A stretch of DNA of 64,000 nt from Silene conica (GCA_029255685.2 CM055311.2:15398952-15462951); one strand, 5' to 3'; shown: positions 23,024 through 35,079, counted from the stretch's first letter. Notes: generated from the sequence alone by a model not told the origin. Numbers and translations are program-made.

Positions 23024-23609
23024 AGGTTCAGAGGCGATATCTTAACGCATAACCTAGGTACTAAATAATTCAGCAAGTAAAAAGGTTCAGAGGCGACATC
23101 TTAACGCATAACCTAAATACCAAGTTCACATTATCAAGCAAGGACTCAGAGGCGAAAACTCAACGCATGGACCGGCTATCACTGAACACTAGACTCAGAG
23201 GCGAAAACTCAACGCATGGACTAGCATACAATTCACTATCACAAGTAAGGAACTCAGAGGCGAAAACTCAACGCATGGACCCCTACCACATCACAAGATA
23301 CTAGACTCAGAGGCGAAAACTCAACGCATGGACTAGCATCAAACACCTGCACTCCGGGTAAGGTATGACAACCTGACTGCCCCGTCGTGCAGTTGCTCTA
23401 CTCGTCAGACTCAGAGGCCAGCTTAAGGCATGTCCTGACGCGATCACACATACATGTCTGGACTCAGAGACGAAAACTCAACGCATGTCCCAGACACGAC
23501 AAACAGACATGTATGGAACTCAGAGGCGAAAACTCAACGCATGTTCCCATACACGAAAAACAGTTCACGTATTAAGTTCAGAGGCCAGCTTAAGGCATAA
23601 CTTAATACG
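23024..23609. repeat. Array of ten covarying hairpin units (3' LTR)
   Basis: Each unit has the core CAGAGGC...AACGCAT (or ...AAGGCAT) flanked by arms that differ between units yet remain complementary: GGTT/AACC (units 1, 2), CTAG/CTAG (4, 6), CGTCAG/CTGACG (7), GTCTGG/CCAGAC (8), GTATGG/CCATAC (9), CGTATTAAGTT/AACTTAATACG (10). Units 3 and 5 pair only weakly. The inner stem also covaries: GCG/CGC in most, GCC/GGC in units 7 and 10. The matching array in the other LTR is at about 29384-29969. Confidence 0.85.
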
Positions 23610-23905
23610 CATCAAAACAATATCATTCAAGTCTATGAACTACTCTATAGTTCTACCTTTAACTTCTAATCAACATTCGATCGACCTCGAGAACTAAGAT
23701 GAGGGAGAGCCGGTTTCCCTTTCGGTTGCCCGACCGGGGGGTCTCTATCCTTACTCTATTCCCGAACCCAATATAATGTTGCCCATCCTCCGGGGACCTC
23801 AAATACATGTCAAAGGTACACAAAACAAGTTTCAAGTAAAACCGATTAACCGTTTGAAAGTTACAATCAAATTACGAAAAACCTCAAAATAGCCTACAGG
23901 GGTCC

Positions 23906-24280
23906 CCAGCCGGTCGGCAGGCAGCCGGTCGGCCGGCTGGTGACCTCTCAGCCTTTCTTCTTTCCTTTCCAAAACGAGACAACACAAGGGACTCCCAGCC
24001 GGTCGGCAGGCAGCCGGTCGGCCGGCTGGGACTCCATTCCCTTAGCTTTTACAAACTCGTAACCAAACCCCAAAGCACTCCCAGCCGGCTGGCAGGCGGC
24101 CGGTCTGCCGGCTGGGCTCCCATCCTATCTATATTTTCGCAGAACATACCCATTACACAATGACCACCAGCCGGTCGGCCGGCTGGCAGTCCAAGGCCAT
24201 TTTTCCAAAAATTACGAAAATCACACATATGCTCTCCCAGCCGGTCGACCGGCGGCCGGTCGGTCGACCGGCTCAGAGAG
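23906..24280. repeat. GC-rich AGCCGGT...ACCGGCT palindrome cluster (3' LTR)
   Basis: Five palindromic patches about 70-90 bp apart in AT-rich DNA, each built from CCAGCCGGTCGG, an optional CAGGCAGCCGGTCGG repeat and CCGGCTGG. The other LTR copy (about 30266-30655) has one extra 15-bp sub-unit. Confidence 0.85.
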
Positions 24281-25231
24281 CCTGATCGTCAAAATCGCAA
24301 AAATCGCAATACCAGAAAACTTCATGAATCGGCCTACAAACTTCAAAATTGCTATACATGATGTTTACCCGACAATACCAATCATTAATTACTACTAATC
24401 TACCAGCATATAATCCCCATAACAATCCTCAAACAATAGCATCAAGTATCCGTCTGAACTTTGAGAAAAACTGAAAATCACATATGAACACATAACAACA
24501 TCTTTAGGTATGAATTCTCCACATATCAAACATCCTAAACATATTACTATGTCCTTTGATCAATGAACAACAATAAAATCAGAAACCAAACCAAAATCAT
24601 AACGAGTATGCTAATATACACATAAAGGCCGAGTTTCTCATTATCGTCACCTCTCAAGCGATTCCGGCTAAAGATCCTCTTCAACTAAGTTGCTAACACC
24701 CTCTGGATCGTCTAAGCCTTCGCCTACAACATAAACAAACGAGTTTAAGGACTTAAAACGAGATTTAGGGAAAACAACCCCATTTTCGAGTTTAAGGATT
24801 TGCAAAATGAAAGTGATAGATGGCTTGGAAATCGAACGAGGATTCCGAAAACGTACTTACTTTTGCGATTTGATGAACGGATGATGAAGAATTTCACAAA
24901 AGAAGGAGAGGTTTTAAGGAGGTTTTTGTGAGATTTGGTTTACTGTAAAATGAAAGTGAAGGAGATGAAATATGTCGACATATTACTTATAAGAGGACAA
25001 GTGAGTCGTCCTTTCCGAATAATTAAAGTGGGACGGATATTTACACGGATACATGAGTCGGATATTAAAAGGTTTGCCAAGTTCGTATTCGTCTTAAGGA
25101 CTTAAGGTTCTTAAGACGGATCTTACTTATTAAATTAAAGTCTTTCGAAATAAATTGCCAAATTATTATTTTATTACTTAAAATAATTTAAAACGCTTAA
25201 ATTAGATTTTACGAAAATACGGGATGTTACA

Positions 25232-27079
25232 ATCACCCAATCTTCAAAAAGTTTCATCCTCGAAACTCGAAGGTAGAAGTAAGTACGAAACAACTAAAAC
25301 TTTCAAAATGAACCAACGGTTCATGACAATTCAAAACTTTATCTTCCAAGAGTTTTTTTTTAAGGAGCAAAAGAGTTCAAGGTACAAGTCTTGTCACTGG
25401 ACGTGGGATCCTCGTTACGTATTCGAGAGTCCGACATTCCAAATCTGAGACAAGTCCCAAAATAAAATTAGTCAAAATTCTAAAATTACGTCGATTCGGT
25501 GTTGATGGGCACAGTACGGGTTATCAGACGTCTCCAATAACACGTTCTGGTGGCTATCACGCTGAAGTTTGCCAATTGTAAAATATCCTGTTCTTCAAAA
25601 TCAAGTTTTCTTCCAAATTACCCTTTATTTTCTCAAATTTTTGAAGAGTACAATGGTAACCATGACTAAAAGTTGCTTCTAACGGAAGAGAAAGCAGTTT
25701 CAACTTTTTAAAACAATTAAACTTTTTCCAAAAACAATGGATTTAAAGTCAACAACTGGGAAACAAGTTCCGAAATAGGCGTTCGAGAGCGCGGAAACAG
25801 TCGCAGAGCTTATTTTGATAAGAAGGATTAGGGGTTCCAAGCCTCGCGGCTGTAAGGACACAAAAAGGAGGGTCGAAGGAACGGAACAATCAAGTCTAAG
25901 GTTAAAGAAGACGGTAACCTTTGCCAAACATGCGTGCAATAACCGCTAAATTCACAATCGAAACGTCCTTCCAACGATCCCTAGTATATCCCAAAAGGCG
26001 ATTCCAGTAACCTCAATGCTCACAATGGTTCGCGGTTCCTATTACCCCTATCTCATCCACAAAACAGGGCATTCCTCAACAAGAAGGTTTCCAGAACTCT
26101 GAATCGAAACTCTATTCCACAACAATAAATCCTCAAACTCAAGATATAGCGTTAACTATCCTCTAACCTTAAATTCTGACCGTTCGATCCTAGCATCCTA
26201 TTCCGCAAGGTTCAATATCTTAAATTCCCAAATTATAAACACAATGAGCATTCAACACAAGATCTTATTAAGGTAACAACTTCCAAGTCAGGCACGTCTA
26301 TGACGGGTCTTCATGACTAGTTCCTCAAAACGATTCGAATCTCAAGGTTCCTCGAAGTGTAAAGCAACATTATCCTTTAAATGATTTATTCCTCAAATGT
26401 TGAGATAGCTCGTCACGGATAGTTCCCAAATGACGATTCAACCAAACTCTCAGGCTATTCAACTCATGTGATACATTTGCTAGGCTTGTATCACAGTCCA
26501 CAATAACCATACTCACATTAACGTGTTCCTGGACTTACATCTCTCAACAAATCATTCATTCTCAAACTGCTGATGCATCCTAAATTCTCCTTTGAGTCTC
26601 TCAATAGGACAAATGCTAAGATCCATTAAGTAACTTAAGATCGACCACTCAGCCAATTCCACCAGTCCTGGTAAATATTCAAATGTTCTCACACCGTTAC
26701 TAACAACTCTCGTTCTCCAAGTTCAAACAGTATTAACTTACCTCATTCCCTTATCCGGCAACATCGGTATTTTAAGCATATTCCTCGAAATTAACTTTTA
26801 CTTTAAGTTCCTCTAGTCCTCAAATGGATATTCCATACTCACAATTATCCATGACTCGGCAAGATTCTCACACCTAAAGCCCATCTAAAGCCACGTAAGA
26901 CACTCTACCTAGCACCATTATCTCATCATTCACTTACTCTTCAATTTAGTAACATAACAACACTAGGGTTATCCAAAACATATTCAATAAGCTCTTTAGG
27001 TTTCTCCCCAAGTAACGACACTCTCCAAATCACGGGTTACAGCTAATTGCAAGAGGTTTCCAAGTTCATCTATGGTAGG
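25232..27079 (-). other. Non-coding internal region of the gag-only element
   Basis: Between gag and the 3' LTR, where pol would be expected. No protease, RT or integrase motif seen in any frame. The sequence next to the LTR on the minus strand (GAAGATTGGGTGAT) takes the place of the polypurine tract but is a weak one. Confidence 0.6.
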
Positions 27080-28501
27080 TTACCGCACAAGGTGTTTTAG
27101 GGGAAGCAAGTTATCAGGTTGAGTCGAAAGGAAAAGAAGACAGATTCCAAAGAAGATTAACAGGAATCTAAGGAAGGAGATTAAGATCTTAACGGTTACA
27201 AGTATATCAACCATAAATAAGACAGTAGGCATGAACATACCAGTCGGTGGGTCAGGATGAACTCCAGTCTCAGCTTGGTCCTGAACAGCTCTGGCTCCAC
27301 TGGCCTCAGCCTCTAGGTCAGTAGTAACAGCTCTGTCAACAGCGGTGTTCCTCTCGGGGCACTCGAAGAAGCGATGCCCGGGCTTCTTGCAGGCATGGCA
27401 AAGATAAGGGTTACCGTGACAGTCTGCCCCGGGATGAAGGGTTTCGCGACACTTGAAACATCTCAGGGGTGCTCCTGTCGAGGGTTCCATGTCTCGATCC
27501 CTGGAAGTCCTAAGGTCAATAGTGATAGCTCGGTTGACGGCGCCCTTCCCTACGCGGCACTCAAAAGAGCGATGTCCAAATCCCTCGCAGGTAAAGCATT
27601 GATGCGGGTTGCCGTGGCAGTCAAGTCCAAGATGGAGATCCTTGTGGCACTTGAAGCACTTGAGGGAAACGTCCGATGGGAGGCTCATGCTCCGGAATTG
27701 GGAAGTCTTAACTCCCTGGGACTTCTTGTTCTTCTGGGGACACTTCCTCTTTCCAAGAGGAGAAGAGGCAAGAGGGCTAAGAGGTCTCCCGCTTCGGCAG
27801 CTATGCAAAGGCGGTCGAGGAGGAGAGAAAGCTCTAGCTCTCTCACAATAGATCTCATAAGGGTCCTCCGCTCGCAGGACACTGTAATAACTCTGGAAGT
27901 AAGAAGTCGGGTCACCACTGGCTACACTCCTAGTCTCAGCATTAAGCTTGCTCCGAAACAGATAGGATTTGTCTTCTTCTCTCTCAACTAGCTGTGGAAC
28001 AAAGTGGGTCAGCTCCTCAAATCGATTGGTGAAGGCTTGAACAGAAAGGGTTCCTTGGCGAAGGTTCATGAACTCGGTCATCTTATCCTGGCGGATGTCC
28101 CTGTGGTAAAACCTCATGCCGAGAAGAGTCTTGAAACGACTCCAGGTGAAAGTAGGGTCACGAGTAGCAGGGGTACTGATCGTCATCCACCAACTCCTGG
28201 CCTCGCGAACTAAGAACTGGGATGCTACTCGGGTCTGATCCTCAGGTCGAACATCATAAATCATGAAATTCCTTTCCATGTCGAAGAACCAAGCAGTGAG
28301 GGTCGCAGCACTGGTCTCTCCGTCGAATGTCTTAGCTGCATTCCTCCACATCTGGGTGATAATCCAAGCCAATCCTCCAGGTTGGTTACTTCCTGTGGTT
28401 GGAGGTAAAGAAGAAGGCGTAGATGACCTAGCTTCGCAGTCCCGAAGAGTCTGAATGAGGGCTCGCATCTCAGGACTCTCTTCATAGGTTGTTTCTGTCA
28501 T
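27080..28501 (-). CDS. Gag protein with four CCHC zinc knuckles (473 aa)
   Basis: Structural capsid/nucleocapsid protein of the LTR element. I chose the ATG at 28501 (MTETTYEESPEMRALIQTL) because upstream codons lie in leader sequence. Retrotransposon gag domain at residues about 57-200 (FDGETSAATLTAWFFDMERNF, ARSWWMTIS, FTWSRFKTLLGMRFYH, LVEREEDKSYLFRSKL). Four CX2CX4HX4C knuckles follow in two pairs at about 282-315 and 348-380; the second pair repeats the first, so the nucleocapsid module was duplicated. The last ~45 residues are an unusual hydrophobic run after TGMF, where protease normally begins. This looks like read-through into a deletion junction. The frame is intact, consistent with recent insertion. 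Confidence 0.9.
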   Translation of the reverse strand: MTETTYEESPEMRALIQTLRDCEARSSTPSSLPPTTGSNQPGGLAWIITQMWRNAAKTFDGETSAATLTAWFFDMERNFMIYDVRPEDQTRVASQFLVREARSWWMTISTPATRDPTFTWSRFKTLLGMRFYHRDIRQDKMTEFMNLRQGTLSVQAFTNRFEELTHFVPQLVEREEDKSYLFRSKLNAETRSVASGDPTSYFQSYYSVLRAEDPYEIYCERARAFSPPRPPLHSCRSGRPLSPLASSPLGKRKCPQKNKKSQGVKTSQFRSMSLPSDVSLKCFKCHKDLHLGLDCHGNPHQCFTCEGFGHRSFECRVGKGAVNRAITIDLRTSRDRDMEPSTGAPLRCFKCRETLHPGADCHGNPYLCHACKKPGHRFFECPERNTAVDRAVTTDLEAEASGARAVQDQAETGVHPDPPTGMFMPTVLFMVDILVTVKILISFLRFLLIFFGICLLFLSTQPDNLLPLKHLVR

Positions 28502-28656
28502 TCTTAAATCATAAGAGAGTAAACCGTTAGACGTATTCTTAACAAGGCACAAACAGACTACAACGTAAATCCTTAGATCTACCCCATCTCTCATTCATTA
28601 TTTTGTTTATTTGGTCAAGTTAAGTTTGGGGGTCACATGAGTGCGTCGGGAGCAAT

Positions 28657-28673
28657 AATGCTCTGATACCAAC
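28657..28673 (-). promoter_or_regulatory. Primer binding site, initiator tRNA-Met type
   Basis: On the minus strand TTGGTATCAGAGC lies directly after the 5' LTR end (GGGTTTTACA), matching the common plant PBS complementary to the 3' end of initiator Met tRNA. Confidence 0.9.
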
Positions 28674-31606
28674 TGTAAAACCCCTCGCGAAAGCGGAAAT
28701 ATAAACACATAAAAGTACCAAAAATGCAGCGGAATTAAAACTTTTTAAAGATAAAACATGCGAGAAGTCTTAGACTGAAACGTAAACTGAAACTGAAACC
28801 AAATAGATAAGTAACAGTTCTAAGTACTAAAATGAAATATATACATCAGCCAGGGATGGGACATCCCTACCGGCACCAAAACAAATGTAACAAACTACGA
28901 GTCCAGCTAAACGACATAAGGTAAGTCATGATGAACGGATCATCGCTCGCTAGCTCTCGTGAACCCCTGCTCCAACCAGCATGTACCTACATACATGAAA
29001 ACATGTACGCCACAATCAGTGGGGAGTGACTAGAGTTCTCCTAGCCACCTTTTGTGACAACACGCAACATATAAAACAATACAGAATACTCCAACATATA
29101 ACAACATGTGAAGTATAAACAACTCATCATCTGATCTCTTACTATCATGCGAATACCATGCACGGCTCTCAACTAACTTCATAAACAAATAGGAGGGAGA
29201 GCCGGTTTCCCTACTGGTTACCCAGTCGGGGGGTCTTTCAATCCGATTATTTATGAAACCGAACTAAGAGTCATCCAATGCCTTGGATGATTTAACCACA
29301 ACTCATATAACAACAATAACATACTATGCATATCTGACACTGTACCATCAACAAGGCAAGCAGATATAAAACAGCAAGTACAAAGGTTCAGAGGCGATAT
29401 CTTAACGCAAAACCTAGGTACTAAATAATTCAGCAAGTAAAAAGGTTCAGAGGCGACATCTTAACGCATAACCTAAATACCAAGTTCACATTATCAAGCA
29501 AGGACTCAGAGGCGAAAACTCAACGCATGGACCGGCTATCACTGAACACTAGACTCAGAGGCGAAAACTCAACGCATGGACTAGCATACAATTCACTATC
29601 ACAAGTAAGGAACTCAGAGGCGAAAACTCAACGCATGGAACCCTACCACATCACAAGATACTAGACTCAGAGGCGAAAACTCAACGCATGGACTAGCATC
29701 AAACACCTGCACTCCGGGTAAGGTATGACAACCTGACTGCCCCGTCGTGCAGTTGCTCTACTCGTCAGACTCAGAGGCCAGCTTAAGGCATGTCCTGACG
29801 CGATCACACATACATGTCTGGACTCAGAGGCGAAAACTCAACGCATGTCCCAGACACGACAAACAGACATGTATGGAACTCAGAGGCGAAAACTCAACGC
29901 ATGTTCCCATACACGACAAACAGTTCACGTATTAAGTTCAGAGGCCAGCTTAAGGCATAACTTAATACGCATCAAAACAATATCATTCAAGTCTATGAAC
30001 TACTCTATAGTTCTACCTTTAACTTCTAATCAACATTCGATCGACCTCGAGAACTAAGATGAGGGAGAGCCGGTTTCCCTTTCGGTTGCCCGACCGGGGG
30101 GTCTCTATCCTTACTCTATTCCCGAACCCAATATAATGTTGCCCATCCTCCGGGGACCTCAAATACATGTCAAAGGTACACAAAACAAGTTTCAAGTAAA
30201 ACCGATTAACCGTTTGAAAGTTACAATCAAATTACGAAAAACCTCAAAATAGCCTACAGGGGTCCCCAGCCGGTCGGCAGGCAGCCGGTCGGCCGGCTGG
30301 TGACCTCTCAGCCTTTCTTCTTTCCTTTCCAAAACGAGACAACACAAGGGACTCCCAGCCGGTCGGCAGGCAGCCGGTCGGCCGGCTGGGACTCCATTCC
30401 CTTAGCTTTTACAAACTCGTAACCAAACCCCAAAGCACTCCCAGCCGGCTGGCAGGCGGCCGGTCTGCCGGCTGGGCTCCCATCCTATCTATATTTTCGC
30501 AGAACATACCCATTACACAATGACCACCAGCCGGTCGGCAGGCAGCCGGTCGGCCGGCTGGCAGTCCAAGGCCATTTTTCCAAAAATTACGAAAATCACA
30601 CATATGCTCTCCCAGCCGGTCGACCGGCGGCCGGTCGGTCGACCGGCTCAGAGAGCCTGATCGTCAAAATCGCAAAAATCGCAATACCAGAAAACTTCAT
30701 GAATCGGCCTACAAACTTCAAAATTGCTATACATGATGTTTACCCGACAATACCAATCATTAATTACTACTAATCTACCTGCATATAATCCCCATAACAA
30801 TCCTCAAACAATAGCATCAAGTATCCGTCTGAACTTTGAGAAAAACTGAAAATCACATATGAACACATAACAACATCTTTAGGTATGAATTCTCCACATA
30901 TTAAACATCCTAAACATATTACTATGTCCTTTGATCAATGAACAACAATAAAATCAGAAACCAAACCAAAATCACAACGAGTATGCTAATATACACGTAA
31001 AGGCCGAGTTTCTCATTATCGTCACCTCTCAAGCGATTCCGGCTAAAGATCCTCCTCAACTAAGTTGCTAACACCCTCTGGATCGTCTAAGCCTTCGCCT
31101 ACAACATAAACAAACGAGTTTAAGGACTTCAAACGAGATTTAGGGAAAACAACCCCATTTTCGAGTTTAAGGATTTGCAAAATGAAAGTGATAGATGGCT
31201 TGGAAATCGAACGAGGATTCCGAAAACGTACTTACTTTTGCGATTTGATGAACGGATGATGAAGAATTTCACAAAAGAAGGAGAGGTTTTAAGGAGGTTT
31301 TTGTGAGATTTGGTTTACTGTAAAATGAAAGTGAATGAGATGAAATATGTCGACATATTACTTATAAGAGGACAAGTGAGTCGTCCTTTCCGAATAATTA
31401 AAGTGGGACGGATATTTACACGGATACATGAGTCGGATATTAAAAGGTTTGCCAAGTTCGTATTCGTCTTAAGGACTTAAGGTTCTTAAGACGGATCTTA
31501 CTTATTAAATTAAAGTCTTTCGAAATAAATTGCCAAATTATTATTTTATTACTTAAAATAATTTAAAACGCTTAAATTAGATTTTACGAAAATACGGGAT
31601 GTTACA
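28674..31606 (-). repeat. 5' LTR of the gag-only element
   Basis: 2933 bp, about 99.5% identical to the other LTR by eye. It should carry the promoter. The longest difference is the 15-bp extra sub-unit in the palindrome cluster near 30537. Confidence 0.92.
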
Positions 31607-31611
31607 GGAAA
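31607..31611. repeat. Target-site duplication GGAAA, right
   Basis: Matches 22309-22313. Confidence 0.9.
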
Positions 31612-33578
31612 GTTTCACCATCTTTGTGAATGAAAAATGGTGAAAATGGTAGAGATAAAATTCCTGAAATTAAGATAAAACTCCAAGAATAATATAAGCG
31701 ACAGTCTTAAAAAACGAGAGTTCTTCGAGACAAGGAAAAATAAGATAGAAATTGACAAAATTAATCGTAATAAAAATCGTGTCCCCGGCAACGGCGCCAA
31801 TATTTGATAGGTTTGGTTCGGTCGTACACCTATACAAAAATACCCTAGGTACAATATATAAATGTAGTATAAAAAGGGTCGAATCCACTAGGACAAGGGA
31901 TATTACGAATAAGAATACTATGGAATAATTTTTATCTATGTCGACTACGAATTGAGTTGGTTTTTGCTTGATTGAATAAAAACAATGTATAAAAGGAGTA
32001 AATCTAGAGGTTTCGGGTTAACATGTGAATATGATAAAAGTGTAAATGACTAAAATTGTAATGCATAATATAGTTCAATTATTTAGGTATTTAACAACAC
32101 TACAATTTACGATAATAGTGCTACCATAGGCCGGGATCTAACCGTCTTGCAACTTTGATAGGTCATCCTATTACCTCATGTTTAGTCTAATTCTATGTTC
32201 TCCAACTAGAAAGAATTTAACAATTTTAATCTTTGTTTTTGGCCTTAAATTTGGATTAATATATAACAAAACAACATGGATATAAATAATATGAACAATA
32301 TTATGCCATTAACTAATTAAGTCATTTTTACTAATGTTAATTCATATGTCTTCCTTAGTCTCTAGATTTAGTAAATTAGCTACTCATAATAAAATGTAGG
32401 ATTAATTGATAAGAATACTCTGAACTATGAGTGTCCTGCTCAAAATACTCCAAACTCCATTTTAACTACTAATATAACCAACTAACTCTCTCATTTGCTT
32501 TTATTATAATATATGACCTACTACCTGCTAAATAAGTGAAGAAATTTTTAACCCTCCTTTAACTCGTCTCTTCTTTTTACTTCTTTGTTAATCTATTCAC
32601 CTAATCATACCATTAAAACATGCTACAATAAGTTAACAAAACAACAAATTATATTTAAAGCAAATGAGGGTATTAGTTGGTTATATTGGTAGTTAAAATA
32701 AAGTGTAGAGTATTTTGAGCAGTTCACTCATAGTTCGGAGTATTTCTATCAATTAATCCTAAAATGTAAACTAAAGCAAAATGATAAATTAAACATAATA
32801 AAATAAGGAAAAGAAATACTATACCGAAATGAAGGACTTATAACTTGTTAGGAATAATGAAATATAAAACCAAAAGATTACTTGAACTTATAAAAATGTA
32901 ACTTGATTACAACTTACAAATGTAAACAAATGATGAACTAGTAAATTTATGAGAATTGTATGAAAGTATTTGTGAACTAAACTAATTATGATGAGAGAAA
33001 TGTAAAGTATATGGAAGAAAGTATGAAGGAAAGATGTCCCTAAAGTCACAAAGCAATGCTCCTTTTATAGTAAAATAAGGCTGAAACTGAAGCAGCTACA
33101 GCACCCCAACCCCGATCGGGGACGTAGCTCCGGAGTTATTTCTTCCTTAAATCACCAATTGAATGCTTGAGGATCCAATGTTGACATGGTTTTATCACCC
33201 GATTGAGGATCTTAATGCTAGCATTATTTGAGAAGTTTTTAGGATCCTAGGCTCTTGATATTTCTATGATGTGTTAACCTTTGCATTTTGGGCTTGACTT
33301 TAGATTATTTTCTTAGTCCATAATTTCCATGCAACATCCCATACATTTCTCCATACTTGGTCCATATCTTCACTTGCTCCTTGAACTTAACTTGTGCTCT
33401 AGCTTTGCATTATTAGTAGGTTTATACTTCTAAAAGCATAATTGTCTAAAAAACATGTCAAAACACCAAAACCAATTAGAAGACTAATATTAGCTCAATT
33501 AACACTAGGATTAGTGCAAAAATCAAGTAAAATAGAGCTAAACTAGGAGTAGAAAGTATATAAAATAAATACTTATCA
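31612..33578 (-). mobile_element. 5' end of a truncated Athila-type element (LTR, PBS, gag start)
   Basis: The minus-strand LTR (33578-31805, about 1.77 kb) starts TGATAAGTATTTATTT and ends CCTATCA. Just inside is the primer site TGGCGCCGTTGCCGGGGAC (about 31800-31782), the type used by Athila/Tat elements, then a leader and the gag ATG at 31621. The rest of gag is at 22308-21890, beyond the nested insertion. No 3' LTR is visible. Confidence 0.85.
32399..32759. mobile_element. Mutator-like MITE, 361 bp, inside the Athila LTR
   Basis: Terminal inverted repeats of about 105 bp (GGATTAATTGATA...TATCAATTAATCC with short differences), no coding capacity, and a perfect 9-bp target duplication TAAAATGTA at 32390-32398 and 32760-32768. 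Nine-base duplications with long TIRs are typical of MULEs. Confidence 0.88.
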
Positions 33579-33761
33579 ATTATATGTCATGACCTTATTC
33601 AATTGTTAAGAACTAACATGGATTGTTTTGCGTGATCGCATGATGATATGATAAGGATAAGTCCTAGTGTGGTAACTCACAAATTGAGTGTGGATCCCAG
33701 ATAGAAGCTTATCCAACATAAAAGAAAAAAAGTTTGTTGTAGAAAGAAAGCAGGTCATAAA

Positions 33762-34560
33762 TGTAACACCCCGGTTATCCGGCCAAGATAACCGAAGCGT
33801 TACCATCTCGGTTTCCTGAGGTAGTAGAACATGAGATACAATCAAGAATACTTTTATTATCAAATAAATATTAAATGTTATATAACTCGATAAACAAAAT
33901 AAAATACAACTCATAACTAGCTATGACTCTAGCTATCAAATTACGACTCGGCGATCGTCTGATGCCCACGTGCTAACCAAGCTAACCTAACATAGCCCGC
34001 TTCCTATATGACCGGAAATATCATATGGATCAAAACAGGCCACCCCGAAAATGGGACTGCCAAACAACACCAAATACGTCAGTTTCAATACACTTAAACA
34101 TATAAACATGGAATGAGAATGAAATCCAATACGATGTTACCATAGCACGCAAAACGAGGATTTAACATTCAACTTATCGCTTGGTACCGGGACACACCCA
34201 GTCGTAGCTATCACCTCAACACAACCCCGAGTATCGGGATATACCCAACTGTAGTCACAACACAAGGTATTAGGGACGCATTCACGACACCGGGCTCGAG
34301 AGCTACTCGTGTCCCCTGCCAGACATCGTGTCTTACCACACGTGCCTCTCCAAACTCGAGTTATTAATGTGCACATTTCTCTTGGAGTGAGAAGCTCCAA
34401 AAGGAAACTCAAGCGGAAGAATGTTTCTCAACCGTCTTCTGTCTCCACAACAACACCCACAACAATTGTCACTAATATCAATATACACAACAACGCAAGT
34501 ATCACGATAATGCACAACAATAGAATACCGTTACAATTCCGATTCATTTTATGATATGAC
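33762..34560 (+). mobile_element. Probable chromovirus-type LTR fragment
   Basis: Starts TGTAACACCCCGG, a common start of plant Ty3/Gypsy LTRs, and is GC-richer than its surroundings. It contains two similar segments (TACCGGGACACACCCAGTCG and TATCGGGATATACCCAACTG at about 34184 and 34235). No right end, primer site or gene was found, so the extent is approximate. Confidence 0.4.
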
Positions 34561-35079
34561 CAACCACACACTCATTCATGCTTACTTACGAATTCTGTAT
34601 TCCATGTCGTATATACTCATCAACTCACTTAGTATTATCCCTAATTATTTTCTCTTTGTACTAAGTGTGAGTGAGGCAAGTGACAATTCTAACATAAAGG
34701 CAAAAGCACTACTGCAATCGAATTTCTATTCTAGACCAATCTCATGCGTTTACTTCCAAGAACAAGCTTAACTAAATGACTCTTTCTTTTTTAATGAGTT
34801 TATCGTCCAAAGGAAGAGTTTCTTAAAGCAGTATATTCTATTTAGAATTTTCCTAAAAACTAAACTTAATAATTTCAATAAGACATAATAATAATTGCTA
34901 AAAACGGAAATTACTTGACTAATCGAAGAATTATAATTCATTGTTCAAGTTCTAGTTTAATTAGATTGGATTTTACTAAAGTGTAAACATAAGAGTTAAA
35001 TTGATTATAGTTAGGTTAAAGGGTACGATATGAAAAAATTATGAAAAACTATATGTGAAAGAGTAAAGTTCGTATGTAA
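34561..35079. other. AT-rich stretch, nothing recognised
   Basis: No coding region or element boundary is visible before the foldback element at 35089. Confidence 0.4.

Larger units (their letters stand above)
22314..25231 (-). repeat. 3' LTR of the gag-only element
   Basis: 2918 bp, the copy downstream in element orientation. It contains the hairpin array (23024-23609), two bracketing hairpins (about 22830-22876 and 23700-23750) and the GC palindrome cluster (about 23906-24280). Confidence 0.92.
22314..31606 (-). mobile_element. Young gag-only Ty3/Gypsy LTR retrotransposon
   Basis: Complete ends: two LTRs (22314-25231 and 28674-31606), 5-bp TSD GGAAA, a primer binding site beside the right LTR and a gag gene. 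The minus strand reads LTR TGTAACATCCC...GGGTTTTACA. The internal part is only 3.44 kb and lacks protease, RT, RNase H and integrase, so it must depend on enzymes from a relative. Comparing the LTRs by eye I count about 13 substitutions and one 15-bp indel, so insertion is recent. LTR ends, initiator-Met primer site and paired CCHC knuckles fit a Tekay/Del-like chromovirus relative, though without pol the lineage is a guess. Confidence 0.92.

Noticed and set aside
23024..23609. Regularly spaced repeats resembling a CRISPR array
   Set aside because: Plant LTR context; unit arms are complementary to each other, spacers are short and variable, and the same array recurs in the second LTR. It is a structured repeat, not CRISPR.
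27374..27991. A 205-aa plus-strand open frame
   Set aside because: Lies antisense to the well-supported gag gene and has no motif of its own.
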